Below are positions 18,125 to 27,944 of a DNA stretch of 64,000 bases, piece by piece. The notes under the pieces are model-generated. The model saw only the letters and a list, made by a program, of their open reading frames with translations, did no database searches and was not told the DNA's origin. The stretch comes from Methanobacterium spitsbergense. GTDB lineage: Archaea > Methanobacteriota > Methanobacteria > Methanobacteriales > Methanobacteriaceae. Position 1 is the stretch's first letter. Each line of letters opens with the position of its first letter. Made by a program: the position numbers and the translations under genes. The DNA is taken from NCBI RefSeq assembly GCF_019931065.1, contig NZ_JAIOUQ010000007.1:1-64000 (forward strand), given 5' to 3'.

Positions 18125-18862
18125 TTATTTTATTATTTCATCCCCAAATTCCGAGGTTTTTATTTTTATCCTTTTTAAATATGGTTTAACTGATTCTGCG
18201 ATTTCAAAAAGTTCGGTTCTAGATGGGCTAGGAGTTTCTTTAAGAGTTTCATCCAGTACACTTGTATTTTTAAACTGCTGTATCGTGTAAACATCGCAAT
18301 TAATTTCCTTAGCAATTTCAACAATATCTTCTGAATTCATTAAGTTAGGAACATAGGTTGTTCTACATTCTAAGTAGGTGTCAGGTGATAGTAAACATAT
18401 TTCCATACTTTTCCTTACCCTTTCACCAATATCTTCGCCTATAATTTCTTTATATTTATTGAAGGGGGCTTTAACATCTAATGCTATATAATCCACGAGA
18501 TCAATTAATTCTTCCAGCCGTTCAGGGTAATATCCATTAGTATCGAGTTTAACCTCTAATTTAAGGTTTTTACAGTATTTTAAAATATCAATAATGGCGA
18601 TATTCTGGATTAAAGGCTCTCCGCCTGTTATAACTACGCTGTCAATGAAATCAAGTGATTCATTTATCTCTTGAAATATTTCAATGATCTTCCTTGGATT
18701 GCCCCCATCTATAATTCCTGCATTATGACAGTAAGGACATCTTAGCATGCATCCTGCTGTGAAAATAACAAGGGAGATTTTACCTGGAAATTCAATTGAT
18801 GAAACAAGCATTCCACCTATTTCAATTGAACTTTGACCATCTTTAAAGTTTAATGAATTCAT
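18125..18862 (-). CDS. Radical SAM protein, anaerobic RNR-activating (NrdG-like)
   Basis: This 245-residue enzyme belongs to the NrdG-type group of radical SAM activases. The cluster-binding motif is Cys38, Cys42, Cys45 in GCMLRCPYCHN, followed by the glycine-rich SAM-binding VVITGGEPLIQ and KLDTNGYYPERL. Such proteins install a glycyl radical in anaerobic ribonucleotide reductase (class III). No nrdD gene is present in the window, so the partner must lie elsewhere. It is downstream of hisC in a leftward array and its stop codon nearly adjoins the ASCH-TPR gene. Confidence 0.88.
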   Translation of the reverse strand: MNSLNFKDGQSSIEIGGMLVSSIEFPGKISLVIFTAGCMLRCPYCHNAGIIDGGNPRKIIEIFQEINESLDFIDSVVITGGEPLIQNIAIIDILKYCKNLKLEVKLDTNGYYPERLEELIDLVDYIALDVKAPFNKYKEIIGEDIGERVRKSMEICLLSPDTYLECRTTYVPNLMNSEDIVEIAKEINCDVYTIQQFKNTSVLDETLKETPSPSRTELFEIAESVKPYLKRIKIKTSEFGDEIIK

Positions 18863-18921
18863 GATTTTATATGCTTCCTGAAAAATATTTATTAAAGTAA
18901 TTTGTTTCCTATTATAATTTT

Positions 18922-20022
18922 TTAGCTAATTAATTCATCAAGAATCTTAATGAATTTTTTATCTTTTTCAATTGTTCCAACACTGACTCTTATCCAATAT
19001 TCATCCAGTCCTTTGAAAGAGGTGCAATCCCTAACAATAACTCCCTTTTTCATTAAATTTTCACTCAATTCTTTGGCTGTTAATCCTGTTTCTCTTATAT
19101 CTACCAAGAGGTAGTTAGCCTTTGATTCAAAGACTTTGAGATTTTTAAAATTTGACAATGATGTGTAAAGGAATTCTCTACTTTCTATACTGACTTCAGT
19201 GGATTTTTTAATATATTCCTTATCTTGTAGAGTTGCAGTTGCTGCAATTTCTGAGAGTTTTGTAAGACTAAATACTGGTTTAACACGGTACATATATTCT
19301 ATGATCTCGGGATTTGATAATCCATAGCCAATTCTCATACCTGCAAGTCCAAGTACCTTTGAAAATGTTCGGAGTATGAATACATTTTTGTAGTCTTTGA
19401 GCAGATCAACGTTATTTACATCTGAAAATTCAAAATAGGCTTCATCAATAACTACAATTGCATCTGTGCTCTCTATGACCTTTTTTATATCATCCTTACT
19501 TATTAAACCGCCTGTTGGATTGTTGGGTGTGCATAAGAAAATAAGTTTGGTTTTAGGACTTATTGCTTGTATTACTGAGTCAACATCCAAAGAATTGGAT
19601 GGTACGTCCCATTTTGCATAGACAGGTATTGCACCATGGATTTTAAGTGTAAATTCATAGTACATGTAACCTGGAATTGGGATTATGATTTCATCTCCCG
19701 GTTCAATATAAGCTTTTCCTAACACATCGAGTATTTCATCAGCACCATCACCGCCTAGAATAACATTTGCTGGTGAAACACCAGAATATGATGCAATGCC
19801 TTTGATTAAACTACTTAAATTTGTTTCAGGATATTGACTAATTAGGTGAAGATTTTTTTCAAGTGATTCTATTGCAATTGGAGAGGGTCCTATTGGATTT
19901 TCATTTGATCCTAGTTTTATTATGTCTTCAGGTTGAAGGCCATAATTAGAAGCTATTTCATCAATTGATCTGCCAGGAACGTAAGGATCAAGTTTTTTTA
20001 CTACTTTACTTGGGTTAATCAT
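18922..20022 (-). CDS. hisC: Histidinol-phosphate aminotransferase
   Basis: This PLP-dependent aminotransferase converts imidazole-acetol phosphate to histidinol phosphate in histidine biosynthesis. The 366 residues show the family segments LGSNENPIGPSP at the N-terminus, CTPNNPTGGLIS near residue 160, VVIDEAYFEFS near 190 and the PLP-lysine motif RTFSKVLGLAGMRIGYG near 220. Length is normal. The start overlaps the gamma carbonic anhydrase gene by eight bases, so the two are co-translated. The histidine genes are scattered in this lineage, as only hisC is seen here. Confidence 0.95.
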   Translation of the reverse strand: MINPSKVVKKLDPYVPGRSIDEIASNYGLQPEDIIKLGSNENPIGPSPIAIESLEKNLHLISQYPETNLSSLIKGIASYSGVSPANVILGGDGADEILDVLGKAYIEPGDEIIIPIPGYMYYEFTLKIHGAIPVYAKWDVPSNSLDVDSVIQAISPKTKLIFLCTPNNPTGGLISKDDIKKVIESTDAIVVIDEAYFEFSDVNNVDLLKDYKNVFILRTFSKVLGLAGMRIGYGLSNPEIIEYMYRVKPVFSLTKLSEIAATATLQDKEYIKKSTEVSIESREFLYTSLSNFKNLKVFESKANYLLVDIRETGLTAKELSENLMKKGVIVRDCTSFKGLDEYWIRVSVGTIEKDKKFIKILDELIS

Positions 20023-20497
20023 TCATATCACTTTTTTGTTTTGCCATTTTAACGTACCTTATAGCATTATCTTTTATATTTTTAATTTCATCTTTTTCGA
20101 GCTTTCTAACCACTTTTGCAGGAATTCCTAGTATTAAACTTTGCTCTGGAAATTCATGGTTTTCCGTAACAACAGCTCCGGCTCCAACTATGCTGTTTTT
20201 CTTTATAGTTGCTCCGTTAAGCACCGTTGCATTCATTCCAATTAAACAATTATCTTCAACTGTACATCCATGGAGAACAGCTGCATGTCCAACAGACACT
20301 AAATTCCCGATATTCAATGGATGTCCTTTAGATGAGTGTAATACGCAGTTATCTTGAATATTGGAACATTTACCAATATTTATTGTTTCTATGTCTCCTC
20401 TAATCACTGCATTAAACCATACTGATGATTTTTCGTCTAAATTCACTTTTCCATCGAGAATTGACCCTTTAAATACAAATGTGTTGTTATAAACCAT
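20015..20497 (-). CDS. Gamma carbonic anhydrase family protein
   Basis: The 160 residues form hexapeptide repeats of a left-handed beta helix, as in the archaeal Cam/CamH-type carbonic anhydrases. The metal ligands of the family are retained: His54 in CVLH, then His71 and His76 in VGHAAVLHG. It lacks a signal peptide and the acidic loop of Cam, so it is a cytosolic CamH-like protein. CO2/bicarbonate interconversion would fit methanogenic CO2 use, but many relatives have other acyltransferase-like roles. It overlaps hisC. Confidence 0.88.
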   Translation of the reverse strand: MVYNNTFVFKGSILDGKVNLDEKSSVWFNAVIRGDIETINIGKCSNIQDNCVLHSSKGHPLNIGNLVSVGHAAVLHGCTVEDNCLIGMNATVLNGATIKKNSIVGAGAVVTENHEFPEQSLILGIPAKVVRKLEKDEIKNIKDNAIRYVKMAKQKSDMND

Positions 20498-20567
20498 TTT
20501 TATCTTACCGATCTAATTTAATAAATGTTCTATAAAAATGAATTAAGCCGGAATTAGGGATAGTAAA

Positions 20568-21842
20568 TCATTTATTGTTATCAATAATATTATGTTCTTG
20601 TTTGGGTATCAGAACTTTGTTAGACTCCAGATCCTTGCTAACTATTGCCCCTGCTCCAATTCTCGAGTTAACACCGACCTTCACTCCAGGATTGAAACTG
20701 CTATTTATACCTGTTTTCACGCCATCTCCAAATACAACACCCATTTTACGACGACCAGAGTCTATTTTATTTCCTTTAACTCTGATTTTAATGTTTCCGT
20801 CGTCGAATCTTAGATTTGCAATATTTGTACCTGCGGCTATATTACATTTAGATCCTATTATGGAGTCTCCAATATATGTAAGATGGTTCACGTTGGTGTT
20901 GTCCATTATAATGGAATTTTTAATTTCAACAGCATTTCCAACGCTTACATTATTGCCAATACTTGTGTATTTTCTTATAAATGTGTTTGGGCCGATATCA
21001 CAGTTTTCTCCAATGTGTGCTGGTCCCATTATATAGGTACCTGATCTCACTATGGTGTTTTTCCCAATAAAAACTGGACCATGTATTGTGACTCCTTCTT
21101 CTATTTCACCGTGGATATCTGTTTCCATGTCCTTTAAAAAATGTTCATTAACATCTAAAAGCTCCCATGGCCTTCCAATATCTATCCAGTTGTTTTTTGA
21201 CTTGATTCCAAGAACTTTTTCATTGTTATCCATCTGAATTTGTAGTGAATCTGTAATTTCATATTCTCCCCTCTTTGATATTATTGTGAGATCAATGGCT
21301 TTGAATATATCTTCATCAAATAGGTAAATGCCCGCGTTTATTAGATTGCTGGGTGCTTCTCCAGGAGCTGGTTTTTCAACTATATTGATAATTTTATCTC
21401 CATTTAGCTCAACAACACCAAAGGATGAGGGATCATCTACTTCTGTCAGTACAAGTAATGATTTCGCACTTTTTGAATTATATTTCTGTATAAGATCTTC
21501 TATTAATACAGGATCCACTATTATATCCCCATTAAGAACTATAAATTTCCCTTTGATTGTGTCCCTTGTTGATCCTATTGCATGGGCAGTTCCAAGTCTT
21601 TGTTCTTGCGTTACATAATTTATTTTAACACCAAGAAGTGATCCATCTTTAAAATGATTTTTTATAACTTCTTCATGGTATCCTACAACCATTGTTATAT
21701 CGCTAACTCCTGCATTTCTTAGCGACTCAACATTATATTGTAGAATTGGTTTTCCCCCAACTTGAAGCATTGTTTTTGGTTTAGTGACTGTAAGGGGCCT
21801 CATTCTAGTTCCTTCGCCTGCTGTTAATATAATCGCTTTCAT
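20568..21842 (-). CDS. glmU: Bifunctional sugar-1-phosphate nucleotidylyltransferase/acetyltransferase (GlmU-like)
   Basis: This enzyme has an N-terminal nucleotidylyltransferase domain (residues 1-230) with AIILTAGEGTRMRPLTVTKP and VVGYHEE, and a C-terminal left-handed beta helix (residues 245-410) expected to acetylate glucosamine-1-phosphate. Together these make UDP-GlcNAc, as in the archaeal GlmU-type enzymes. The 424-residue length fits. In Methanobacteriales UDP-GlcNAc feeds pseudomurein and glycans. A spacer of about 220 bases separates it from glmM upstream, so it may have its own promoter though it is functionally paired with glmM. Confidence 0.93.
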   Translation of the reverse strand: MKAIILTAGEGTRMRPLTVTKPKTMLQVGGKPILQYNVESLRNAGVSDITMVVGYHEEVIKNHFKDGSLLGVKINYVTQEQRLGTAHAIGSTRDTIKGKFIVLNGDIIVDPVLIEDLIQKYNSKSAKSLLVLTEVDDPSSFGVVELNGDKIINIVEKPAPGEAPSNLINAGIYLFDEDIFKAIDLTIISKRGEYEITDSLQIQMDNNEKVLGIKSKNNWIDIGRPWELLDVNEHFLKDMETDIHGEIEEGVTIHGPVFIGKNTIVRSGTYIMGPAHIGENCDIGPNTFIRKYTSIGNNVSVGNAVEIKNSIIMDNTNVNHLTYIGDSIIGSKCNIAAGTNIANLRFDDGNIKIRVKGNKIDSGRRKMGVVFGDGVKTGINSSFNPGVKVGVNSRIGAGAIVSKDLESNKVLIPKQEHNIIDNNK

Positions 21843-22066
21843 AACAAAAACCTCAAAATTCCGTTTAACACAAATAAATATTATTTTGTGAGCATAATTT
21901 CAAATAGATATGTACTATAATTGTGTGAATTACTTTAATAAATCTTATAAATTTTTGACCATCCTTTAATAAATCTTTAAGCTATAATCATAAAACGTTT
22001 GTCAAATATTTGCTAAATATGATATCTGAAAATATATATCATTGTAAATATTTAAAAAAAAATTAT

Positions 22067-23422
22067 TTATATCAATCCTTCAATGAACTTGGCACATTGG
22101 TTCCTTATCATATGGGCCTTCTCAATGTTAGTTGCTTCAAGAGTGATCCGGATGAAGGATTCTGTCCCGGAGGGTCTTATAAGAACCCAGCTACCATCGG
22201 CCATTGATATTCTGACACCATCTATTTGATTTACATCAACAACATCTTCAAGAATAATGTGCAATTTGGCCTTAACATTTTCCATTATCAATTCTTTCTG
22301 GAAGTTTTCACAGTTCACCTTATCCCTAATGGTAGGATAACTTGGAATTGCATCTAGTTGGTCTGATAATGGACCATACTTTTGTACCAATTCTATGACT
22401 CTGAGTGCAGATAATATCCCGTCAGGGCACATACAGAAATTTGGGTGTAACCAAGTTCCAGACGGTTCACCACCAAATTGTGCGTTATTATCTTCAATTG
22501 CCTCTGCAACATGCACATCCCCGACTTTTGTCCTTATAACATGGCCTCCAACTTCATCCATACATTTATCAGTGCATAATGATGCGTCAACTGTTGTAAC
22601 AACTTTACCTCCAATTTCACGACATACTATTGCTAGTAATTTGTCAAAATCAGCCATACGTCCTTTTTCATCAATGGCTATCATTCGATCAGCATCTCCG
22701 TCGTGTGCAATTCCAATATCTGCTCCAATGGCCTTAACAATCTTCATTAGTTCCTGAAGGTTTTTTTGTGAGGGCTCTGGCATTCTTCCAGGGAAAAATC
22801 CATCGGGTTGGGAATTAATAGCTACAACTGAACAACCAACCTTTCTGAGTATTAAAGGGGATAAATATGAAGCTGCACCGTTGGCACAATCTACAACAAC
22901 TTTTGTACCGGGTTTTATATTGGCTTGGGCAATGATATCTGTTATATAATCTGAAACCACATATTTAACTTCTTCAACTTTTCCAATATCTTTCCATGAT
23001 ACGGTTTTAAAGTTTCTTTTATGTATGATTTCTTCGATTTTTCGTTCCTGATCCTGTCTGTATGCCATTCCATCAGGATTCCATAACTTTATTCCATTAT
23101 ACTCTGGAGGATTGTGTGATGCTGTTATCATGATGCCGGCATCTGCCTTGAGTTTCATTGTTGCATAACCAACAAGAGGAGTTGGTGCCATTCCAATCTT
23201 CAGAACATGACATCCGCATTGCAATAATCCTGCTGTCACAGCATTTTCTATCATAACATTAGATGTTCTTGAGTCGTAGCCCAGAACTATCTTACTCCCA
23301 ATACCGCCGGCATAACTAGCAATTGCCATACCAATATTTACTGCAATATCCAGGGTTATATCATAACCTACTTTGCCCCTTATACCGGAAGTACCAAAGA
23401 GTTTAGGAATTTCAGATGTCAT
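22067..23422 (-). CDS. glmM: Phosphoglucosamine mutase
   Basis: This 451-residue phosphohexomutase interconverts glucosamine-6-phosphate and glucosamine-1-phosphate. It carries the active serine loop ITASHNPPEYNGIKLW near residue 95, the metal loop DGDADRMIAID near 237, the sugar-binding GGEPSGTW near 315 and the phosphate-binding RPSGTESFIRI near 420. GGAG precedes the ATG. It lies 12 bases after apgM and supplies the substrate of the GlmU-like enzyme encoded next downstream. Confidence 0.95.
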   Translation of the reverse strand: MTSEIPKLFGTSGIRGKVGYDITLDIAVNIGMAIASYAGGIGSKIVLGYDSRTSNVMIENAVTAGLLQCGCHVLKIGMAPTPLVGYATMKLKADAGIMITASHNPPEYNGIKLWNPDGMAYRQDQERKIEEIIHKRNFKTVSWKDIGKVEEVKYVVSDYITDIIAQANIKPGTKVVVDCANGAASYLSPLILRKVGCSVVAINSQPDGFFPGRMPEPSQKNLQELMKIVKAIGADIGIAHDGDADRMIAIDEKGRMADFDKLLAIVCREIGGKVVTTVDASLCTDKCMDEVGGHVIRTKVGDVHVAEAIEDNNAQFGGEPSGTWLHPNFCMCPDGILSALRVIELVQKYGPLSDQLDAIPSYPTIRDKVNCENFQKELIMENVKAKLHIILEDVVDVNQIDGVRISMADGSWVLIRPSGTESFIRITLEATNIEKAHMIRNQCAKFIEGLI

Positions 23423-23434
23423 TTGAGTACTCCT

Positions 23435-24661
23435 TTATGCTCCAAATTTAGTTGATCTGTTCATGAGATCCATGAGTATATCCATTATATTGTTTCCTCT
23501 GATCCTGCACAAACCACCCTTTGATGTGCTTCGTTCGTTGAATTTTGTTACATCATCGACCCTTACTTCTGGTCCGGTAATTACTATGGGAACTGGATCT
23601 CCAGTATGGTCCATTATGGATATTGGTGTTGAATGGTCAGCAGTTAAAATGAAATAAACTTCTTCTATTTTCATTAGCTCTCCAATAACTACATCAACCT
23701 TTTCAAGGAATTTAACTTTTTCTTCCATTTCACCGTCATGTCCAGCTTCATCTGCTCCATCTACATTTATGAGCATGAAATCATAATCCTTTGAAGCAGT
23801 TTCTATTATGCCATTTTTAATGTTTTCTAGGTTGGTGTCAATTCCACCTGTAGCACCGGGAATATCAATGAGCTGCATACCCGCGATTGATGCTATTCCC
23901 TTAATAAGTCCTGTTTCAGCTATACAAACAGGATTTAGGCCGTATTTTTCTCCAAAAGGTTCTACTTTAGGGACGGCTCCAGCCCCTCTTGGGATGATTA
24001 TATTAGCAGCATTTTCACCAGATTCGATTCTTTTAATATTTATGGGATGGTCTTTAAGTAATTCATAAGATTTTTCAACGACTTTATTCAGTATATCTGC
24101 AGTTTTCTTTGCTTCTTCAGTATCATCAAGAGCAACAACCTTTTTAGGATTTTTCCCTTCGTGTTTAGGGTCAGCATCTGAAACTTGATCAGATAAACCT
24201 TTGCCCCTTAGTACTAAAACAGCTCTATGTCCTGTTGATTCTTTGAATATTACTTGAACATCTTCTTCAAGTTCCATCCCGTTAACTGTCTGGGCTATCT
24301 CTTGTGTTCCAACTCTAATTCTTCCAGCCCGTCTGTCGGTGATAATTCCTTTATCATCTACTGTTGAGAAGTTACATCTGAATGCTATGTCTCCGGGAAG
24401 TACATCCACCCCTACTCCTGCAGCTTCAAATGGACCTCGTCCTGTATAAACCTCATAGGGATTATAACCTAGTATGGATATATGGGACGTATCACTACCA
24501 GCCCTTATACCAGGCCTTATTGGATCCATAATTCCGCATATTCCATTTTCTGCCATTTTATCCATATTAGGTGTTAATGCAACTTCAAGGGGTGTTTTGT
24601 ATCCAAGTTCTTTAATGGGACGATCTCCCATTCCATCTATGATCATTATGATTCCTTTCAT
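23435..24661 (-). CDS. apgM: 2,3-bisphosphoglycerate-independent phosphoglycerate mutase, archaeal type
   Basis: This 408-residue protein is an ApgM-type phosphoglycerate mutase of the alkaline phosphatase superfamily, acting in gluconeogenesis and glycolysis. Metal-binding and catalytic signatures are [14 protein letters not shown] at the N-terminus, [14 protein letters not shown] (with the nucleophilic Ser) near residue 55, [11 protein letters not shown] near 300 and LTADHSTP near 342. It is shorter than bacterial iPGM, as expected. It lies eight bases after the DUF92 gene and 12 before glmM in one operon. Confidence 0.95.
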   Translation of the reverse strand: MKGIIMIIDGMGDRPIKELGYKTPLEVALTPNMDKMAENGICGIMDPIRPGIRAGSDTSHISILGYNPYEVYTGRGPFEAAGVGVDVLPGDIAFRCNFSTVDDKGIITDRRAGRIRVGTQEIAQTVNGMELEEDVQVIFKESTGHRAVLVLRGKGLSDQVSDADPKHEGKNPKKVVALDDTEEAKKTADILNKVVEKSYELLKDHPINIKRIESGENAANIIIPRGAGAVPKVEPFGEKYGLNPVCIAETGLIKGIASIAGMQLIDIPGATGGIDTNLENIKNGIIETASKDYDFMLINVDGADEAGHDGEMEEKVKFLEKVDVVIGELMKIEEVYFILTADHSTPISIMDHTGDPVPIVITGPEVRVDDVTKFNERSTSKGGLCRIRGNNIMDILMDLMNRSTKFGA

Positions 24662-24669
24662 TTTATCAC

Positions 24670-25338
24670 CTAAACCATGATGATGCCTAATGCGGCCCCA
24701 GTTATGGTAGCTATAAGATTAACATATTCGTTGGAGATATAATGCCTTCGCTCAAGCGTAGCACCAAGTATACTGTCAACAAAGCATCCTACTGTACCTG
24801 CAATTATGGCTATTTTCAATGTTACATAGGGATCTGGAAATATTCCTAGTAAATAAGCTGCCACTCCTATGATGCCTGCACCAATAATTCCTGCAACTGT
24901 ACCTACAACTGAAATTCCGCCGTCTGTTCCTGGAGGGACTTTCTTAAGGGTTGTAATGAGTCTGGGTTGTTGTGTTACACCAACTTCACTTGCAAGAGTG
25001 TCTGCTGTTGCAGTGGCAATTGACCCTATAAATCCACCATAGTTTCCAAAGGCAGCCATTACAAATGGCACTATTCCATTAGAAATAACATTTTTAAGGG
25101 ATCTTGTCCCCTCGTAAATACCAATGTCTTTTTTGTATTGGTGTTTGTACTTGGTAGAAATAAGTCCAAGAATCAGGAAAATGAATATTAGTATGAGCCA
25201 GTTTGCACCGGCTGTAAAAATAATTATTATACCCATGATAATCATGAAAATGGATCCAAATAGATCAAGAGCTTTTCTCAAATAGGTAATAAGCGCTATG
25301 ACTACTAATAGGACCACATATTCCAGAGGATTAAACAT
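24670..25338 (-). CDS. DUF92 (TIGR00297) membrane protein, possible prenyl-phosphate kinase
   Basis: The 222 residues form about six membrane helices of the DUF92 family, recognised by FGNYGGFIGSIATATADTLASEVG and VGCFVDSILGATLERR; in quoting I note that these segments are the family core at residues 95-120 and 180-195. The family includes the plant and cyanobacterial phytyl-phosphate kinase VTE6, so a role with isoprenoid phosphates is a reasonable guess for an archaeon. It is placed 15 bases after the S3Ae gene and eight before apgM. Confidence 0.85.
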   Translation of the reverse strand: MFNPLEYVVLLVVIALITYLRKALDLFGSIFMIIMGIIIIFTAGANWLILIFIFLILGLISTKYKHQYKKDIGIYEGTRSLKNVISNGIVPFVMAAFGNYGGFIGSIATATADTLASEVGVTQQPRLITTLKKVPPGTDGGISVVGTVAGIIGAGIIGVAAYLLGIFPDPYVTLKIAIIAGTVGCFVDSILGATLERRHYISNEYVNLIATITGAALGIIMV

Positions 25339-25353
25339 TTATCTCCCGCATCA

Positions 25354-25938
25354 TTATTTATCTTCAATTACACGAGTTTTAATGGTTTCAACACGTTTTA
25401 GTGGGTAGATCTTTTTGGACTCATGGTATATGTGAGATGCCATTTTACCTCCTAAAATATCTTCAATGAGCTCTTGGAAATTTTTGTCCTTAGCTGCATT
25501 TTGAACCATTTTTTCCATTGTTTCTCGTATGAACTTCTGCTGGGAAGATTTAGCCCTTTTGATTGTGATTGCAAGTACATGGATTTTGAGTTTCACACCG
25601 TCTTTTGATGTAATATTTACTATTGCATCAATACGGCTTGTTCCTCTTCTAATCATACTTCTAACATAATCTGTTGTTACCTGATGTCCAACAAAATTTG
25701 TGTTTGCTGTGTCTCCAGCAACACCGTTTATCTCGAAGAAAAGTTTTATGTACTGTTTGCTGAAGTCTCCAGTTAGTTCACGAAGTGATGATTCAACCCT
25801 TCTTTTTACCAGAAGTTCAGGATCCCTTGCAGGGGTTGTACCTATCTCTTGATCTCCAAAATCCTTAGGAGTCATTATTTTGTACCATTGTTTTTCTTTC
25901 CAAGTATCTCTTACTCTTCTACGTCTTGCTTTAGCCAT
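25354..25938 (-). CDS. rps3ae: 30S ribosomal protein S3Ae
   Basis: This 194-residue basic protein is ribosomal protein S3Ae (eS1), part of the small subunit near the mRNA exit. The N-terminus KARRRRVRDTWKEKQWYKI and the segment VGHQVTTDYVRSMIRRGTSR are diagnostic. It is the first gene of the S3Ae-DUF92-apgM-glmM operon. A TATA box (TTTATAAATA at 25961-25970) lies close upstream, so the transcript leader is very short. Confidence 0.96.
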   Translation of the reverse strand: MAKARRRRVRDTWKEKQWYKIMTPKDFGDQEIGTTPARDPELLVKRRVESSLRELTGDFSKQYIKLFFEINGVAGDTANTNFVGHQVTTDYVRSMIRRGTSRIDAIVNITSKDGVKLKIHVLAITIKRAKSSQQKFIRETMEKMVQNAAKDKNFQELIEDILGGKMASHIYHESKKIYPLKRVETIKTRVIEDK

Positions 25939-26250
25939 ATTATCACTTTACCTGTAAAAATTTATAAATAAAAATCTCATGTTCTTGATATAATGTTAAA
26001 AATCATAACAAAGTACTCTAGATTAGAATCATTTATTATAACTCTCATTCATGCTTTATAAATATTGTTGAGGATCCATTACCCGATCATGTAACAAATT
26101 TAAAAACAGTATTAGGATTTTATATTCTACACCGAGGTTATAATGAATTTGACTTCATCTTATATAGTTTTTATCATATCATGAAAAAAAATCTTTCGAA
26201 ATTATTTTATATTTTGTTTAAAAAAAATAAATGGTTATTCAAGTCATATA
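25939..26250. other. Promoter spacer upstream of the S3Ae operon
   Basis: The right side follows the end of the flavodoxin gene and the left side carries the S3Ae promoter TATA box. Between lies a less AT-rich patch at about 26,060-26,150 containing GAGGATCC and CCGAGG, which could be an unannotated RNA, but I find neither tRNA fold nor C/D boxes there. Confidence 0.4.
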
Positions 26251-26703
26251 TCACTCTTCATTTATCAATCCTTTAATAAAAACTTCTGCTGCATTAAGAT
26301 CATCTGTGTTGGGTCTTCCTTTATTTATACCACCTATCAATTTTAACGGGCCCCACGCATCAAATGCTTTACATGAAAATTCACCTATAACTTTAAAGCC
26401 ATGTAATGAAACTTTTCCTGCAAGTGCACTTGTATAATTTGGATTTCCCTTACCGCTGGTTGTGAATACAAAAGCTTTTCTACTTTTTACAGGAGGCAAT
26501 TCATCTATGAATTCTAATAATTCTTTATTTGGTTTTCCATAGTATATTCCAGAACCAAAACCAATTAAATCATAATCCAAGATATTGTATCCGTCTACTT
26601 CATCATATTTCATGATATCTGCATCAATGGCAGCTGCAATGGTTTTTGCAATTTTCTCAGTATTTCCTCGGTGTACTGAGTTATATGTTATTAATACTTT
26701 CAT
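26251..26703 (-). CDS. Flavodoxin
   Basis: This 150-residue protein is a flavodoxin-like electron carrier. The FMN phosphate-binding loop is TYNSVHRGNTEKIAKTIA near the N-terminus; IGFGSGIYYGKPN and VFTTSGKGNP form the two loops flanking the flavin ring. I choose ATG 26703, as GGTG lies six bases before it; a GTG nine bases upstream is the alternative. It stands near a cluster of redox and Fe-S-related genes. The electron partner is unknown. Confidence 0.9.
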   Translation of the reverse strand: MKVLITYNSVHRGNTEKIAKTIAAAIDADIMKYDEVDGYNILDYDLIGFGSGIYYGKPNKELLEFIDELPPVKSRKAFVFTTSGKGNPNYTSALAGKVSLHGFKVIGEFSCKAFDAWGPLKLIGGINKGRPNTDDLNAAEVFIKGLINEE

Positions 26704-26802
26704 TTTAGACACCTAAATTTCCTTTGATATAATTTTAATAAGCTGATTTATAACTTATTTTAGTTTAAATGATAATTTATTGACCATCATTTAAGAATAA
26801 AA

Positions 26803-27138
26803 TTAAAAGTTTAATGGTTTCTTCAAGAACTTTTCATGTTTAATGAATCTGATTAAAACATCTTCAACAGGCCCTTCATCTTCAACAATTTTTTTACCAG
26901 CACTCTTCAGACCAGGTTTTGCTGTCATACCTATTTGCAGGCATATAACCACATCACAGTCGTCAACAACTTTTAAAGATTTTCCCCACTGATGTTTCTC
27001 TCCAGGTATCTTTTTAGATTCTCTCCTATCTAGAAATTCAGTTTCTTCACCATCAAATTCATATATGAGGAATTTCTGGGCCCTTCCAAAGTGTTCTGTA
27101 AACTTTTCATCGTCTGAAACTGCAACTGCTATTCTCAT
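26803..27138 (-). CDS. NifX/NifB-C-terminal-like dinitrogenase iron-molybdenum cofactor biosynthesis domain protein
   Basis: This 111-residue protein has the NifX/NafY-like fold found in cofactor-carrying proteins: MRIAVAVSDDEKFTEHFGRA at the N-terminus is the family signature (HFGR), and DVVICLQIGMTAKPGLKSAG follows. Such proteins bind Fe-S or FeMo-cofactor precursors, but in many methanogens stand-alone copies have unknown roles outside nitrogen fixation. I place the start at ATG 27138, with GGAG eight bases upstream. It begins one base after the methyltransferase gene ends. Confidence 0.88.
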   Translation of the reverse strand: MRIAVAVSDDEKFTEHFGRAQKFLIYEFDGEETEFLDRRESKKIPGEKHQWGKSLKVVDDCDVVICLQIGMTAKPGLKSAGKKIVEDEGPVEDVLIRFIKHEKFLKKPLNF

Positions 27139-27139
27139 A

Positions 27140-27898
27140 CTATTTCTCCACTTGTTTAGAATTTTTAACTCCAACAAAAATGGGTCTCTGACCTTCTCCA
27201 CTTTCCCATTTTTTCTCTTTGAAATCAGCGTATATAAATGTTTTAAAACCTATTTTTTCCATTAGATCAGAAACATCATTTATTTTAAAAACACCTAATT
27301 CATGTTCATCAATATCAAAATCAAATTTACCATCATCTTTCACTAGGAAAACGAAGTTTGCATTGAAAATTCCATTTTTGAGCTGAGATTGACACATCCT
27401 TGCAATTTTAAGTTTGTCTTCAACAACAGTGTCAAGGCTGACAAGGCCTTCAATCCAGTTTTCAGTGTTGAAACTAAGATCATAGATTAAAATTCCACCA
27501 TCTTTCATATGATTATAGAAATTTGTTAATGTAATATCCAGTTCTTTTAGATCCCTATTGTAATGTATAGCCGAGAATATACATATAATAACATCGAATT
27601 TTTTGCCAATGTTCAGATCCTTCATATTTCCTATGATAAAATCTGCTTCAGGAACCTTATCTTGTGCTATTTTAATCATATCCTCGTTTATATCCACACC
27701 AGTAACTTTAAAACTATTTTTTAAAATTTTTGCATGTGATCCTGTTCCACATGCCATATCCATAATTTCAAATCCTGAACTAGTTTTGTGTTTATTCACA
27801 GCCCAGTTAATGAATTCAGATTCTCCAGCATAGTCTACATTTTTATATATCTTGTCGTAGTACACTGCGAATTTTTTATAAAGTTGACCTTCTGCCAT
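27140..27898 (-). CDS. Class I SAM-dependent methyltransferase
   Basis: The 252 residues hold a Rossmann-type methyltransferase domain: motif I FEIMDMACGTGSHAKIL near residue 38, VTGVDINEDMIKIA near 58, and FDVIICIFSAIHYNRD near 98. The C-terminal beta-rich part resembles small-molecule methyltransferases of the YdjH/UbiE-like group. The substrate is unknown. It is followed directly by the NifX-like gene, suggesting a shared transcript and perhaps a shared cofactor-related role. Confidence 0.88.
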   Translation of the reverse strand: MAEGQLYKKFAVYYDKIYKNVDYAGESEFINWAVNKHKTSSGFEIMDMACGTGSHAKILKNSFKVTGVDINEDMIKIAQDKVPEADFIIGNMKDLNIGKKFDVIICIFSAIHYNRDLKELDITLTNFYNHMKDGGILIYDLSFNTENWIEGLVSLDTVVEDKLKIARMCQSQLKNGIFNANFVFLVKDDGKFDFDIDEHELGVFKINDVSDLMEKIGFKTFIYADFKEKKWESGEGQRPIFVGVKNSKQVEK

Positions 27899-27944
27899 AT
27901 TAAAAAACCCAATTTTTTTAAGTTAATATAATTTTGATTATATT

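Noticed and set aside
26060..26150. Less AT-rich patch that might be a tRNA or small RNA
   Set aside because: No cloverleaf, T-loop sequence or CCA-adjacent stem can be formed; left only as a spacer note.
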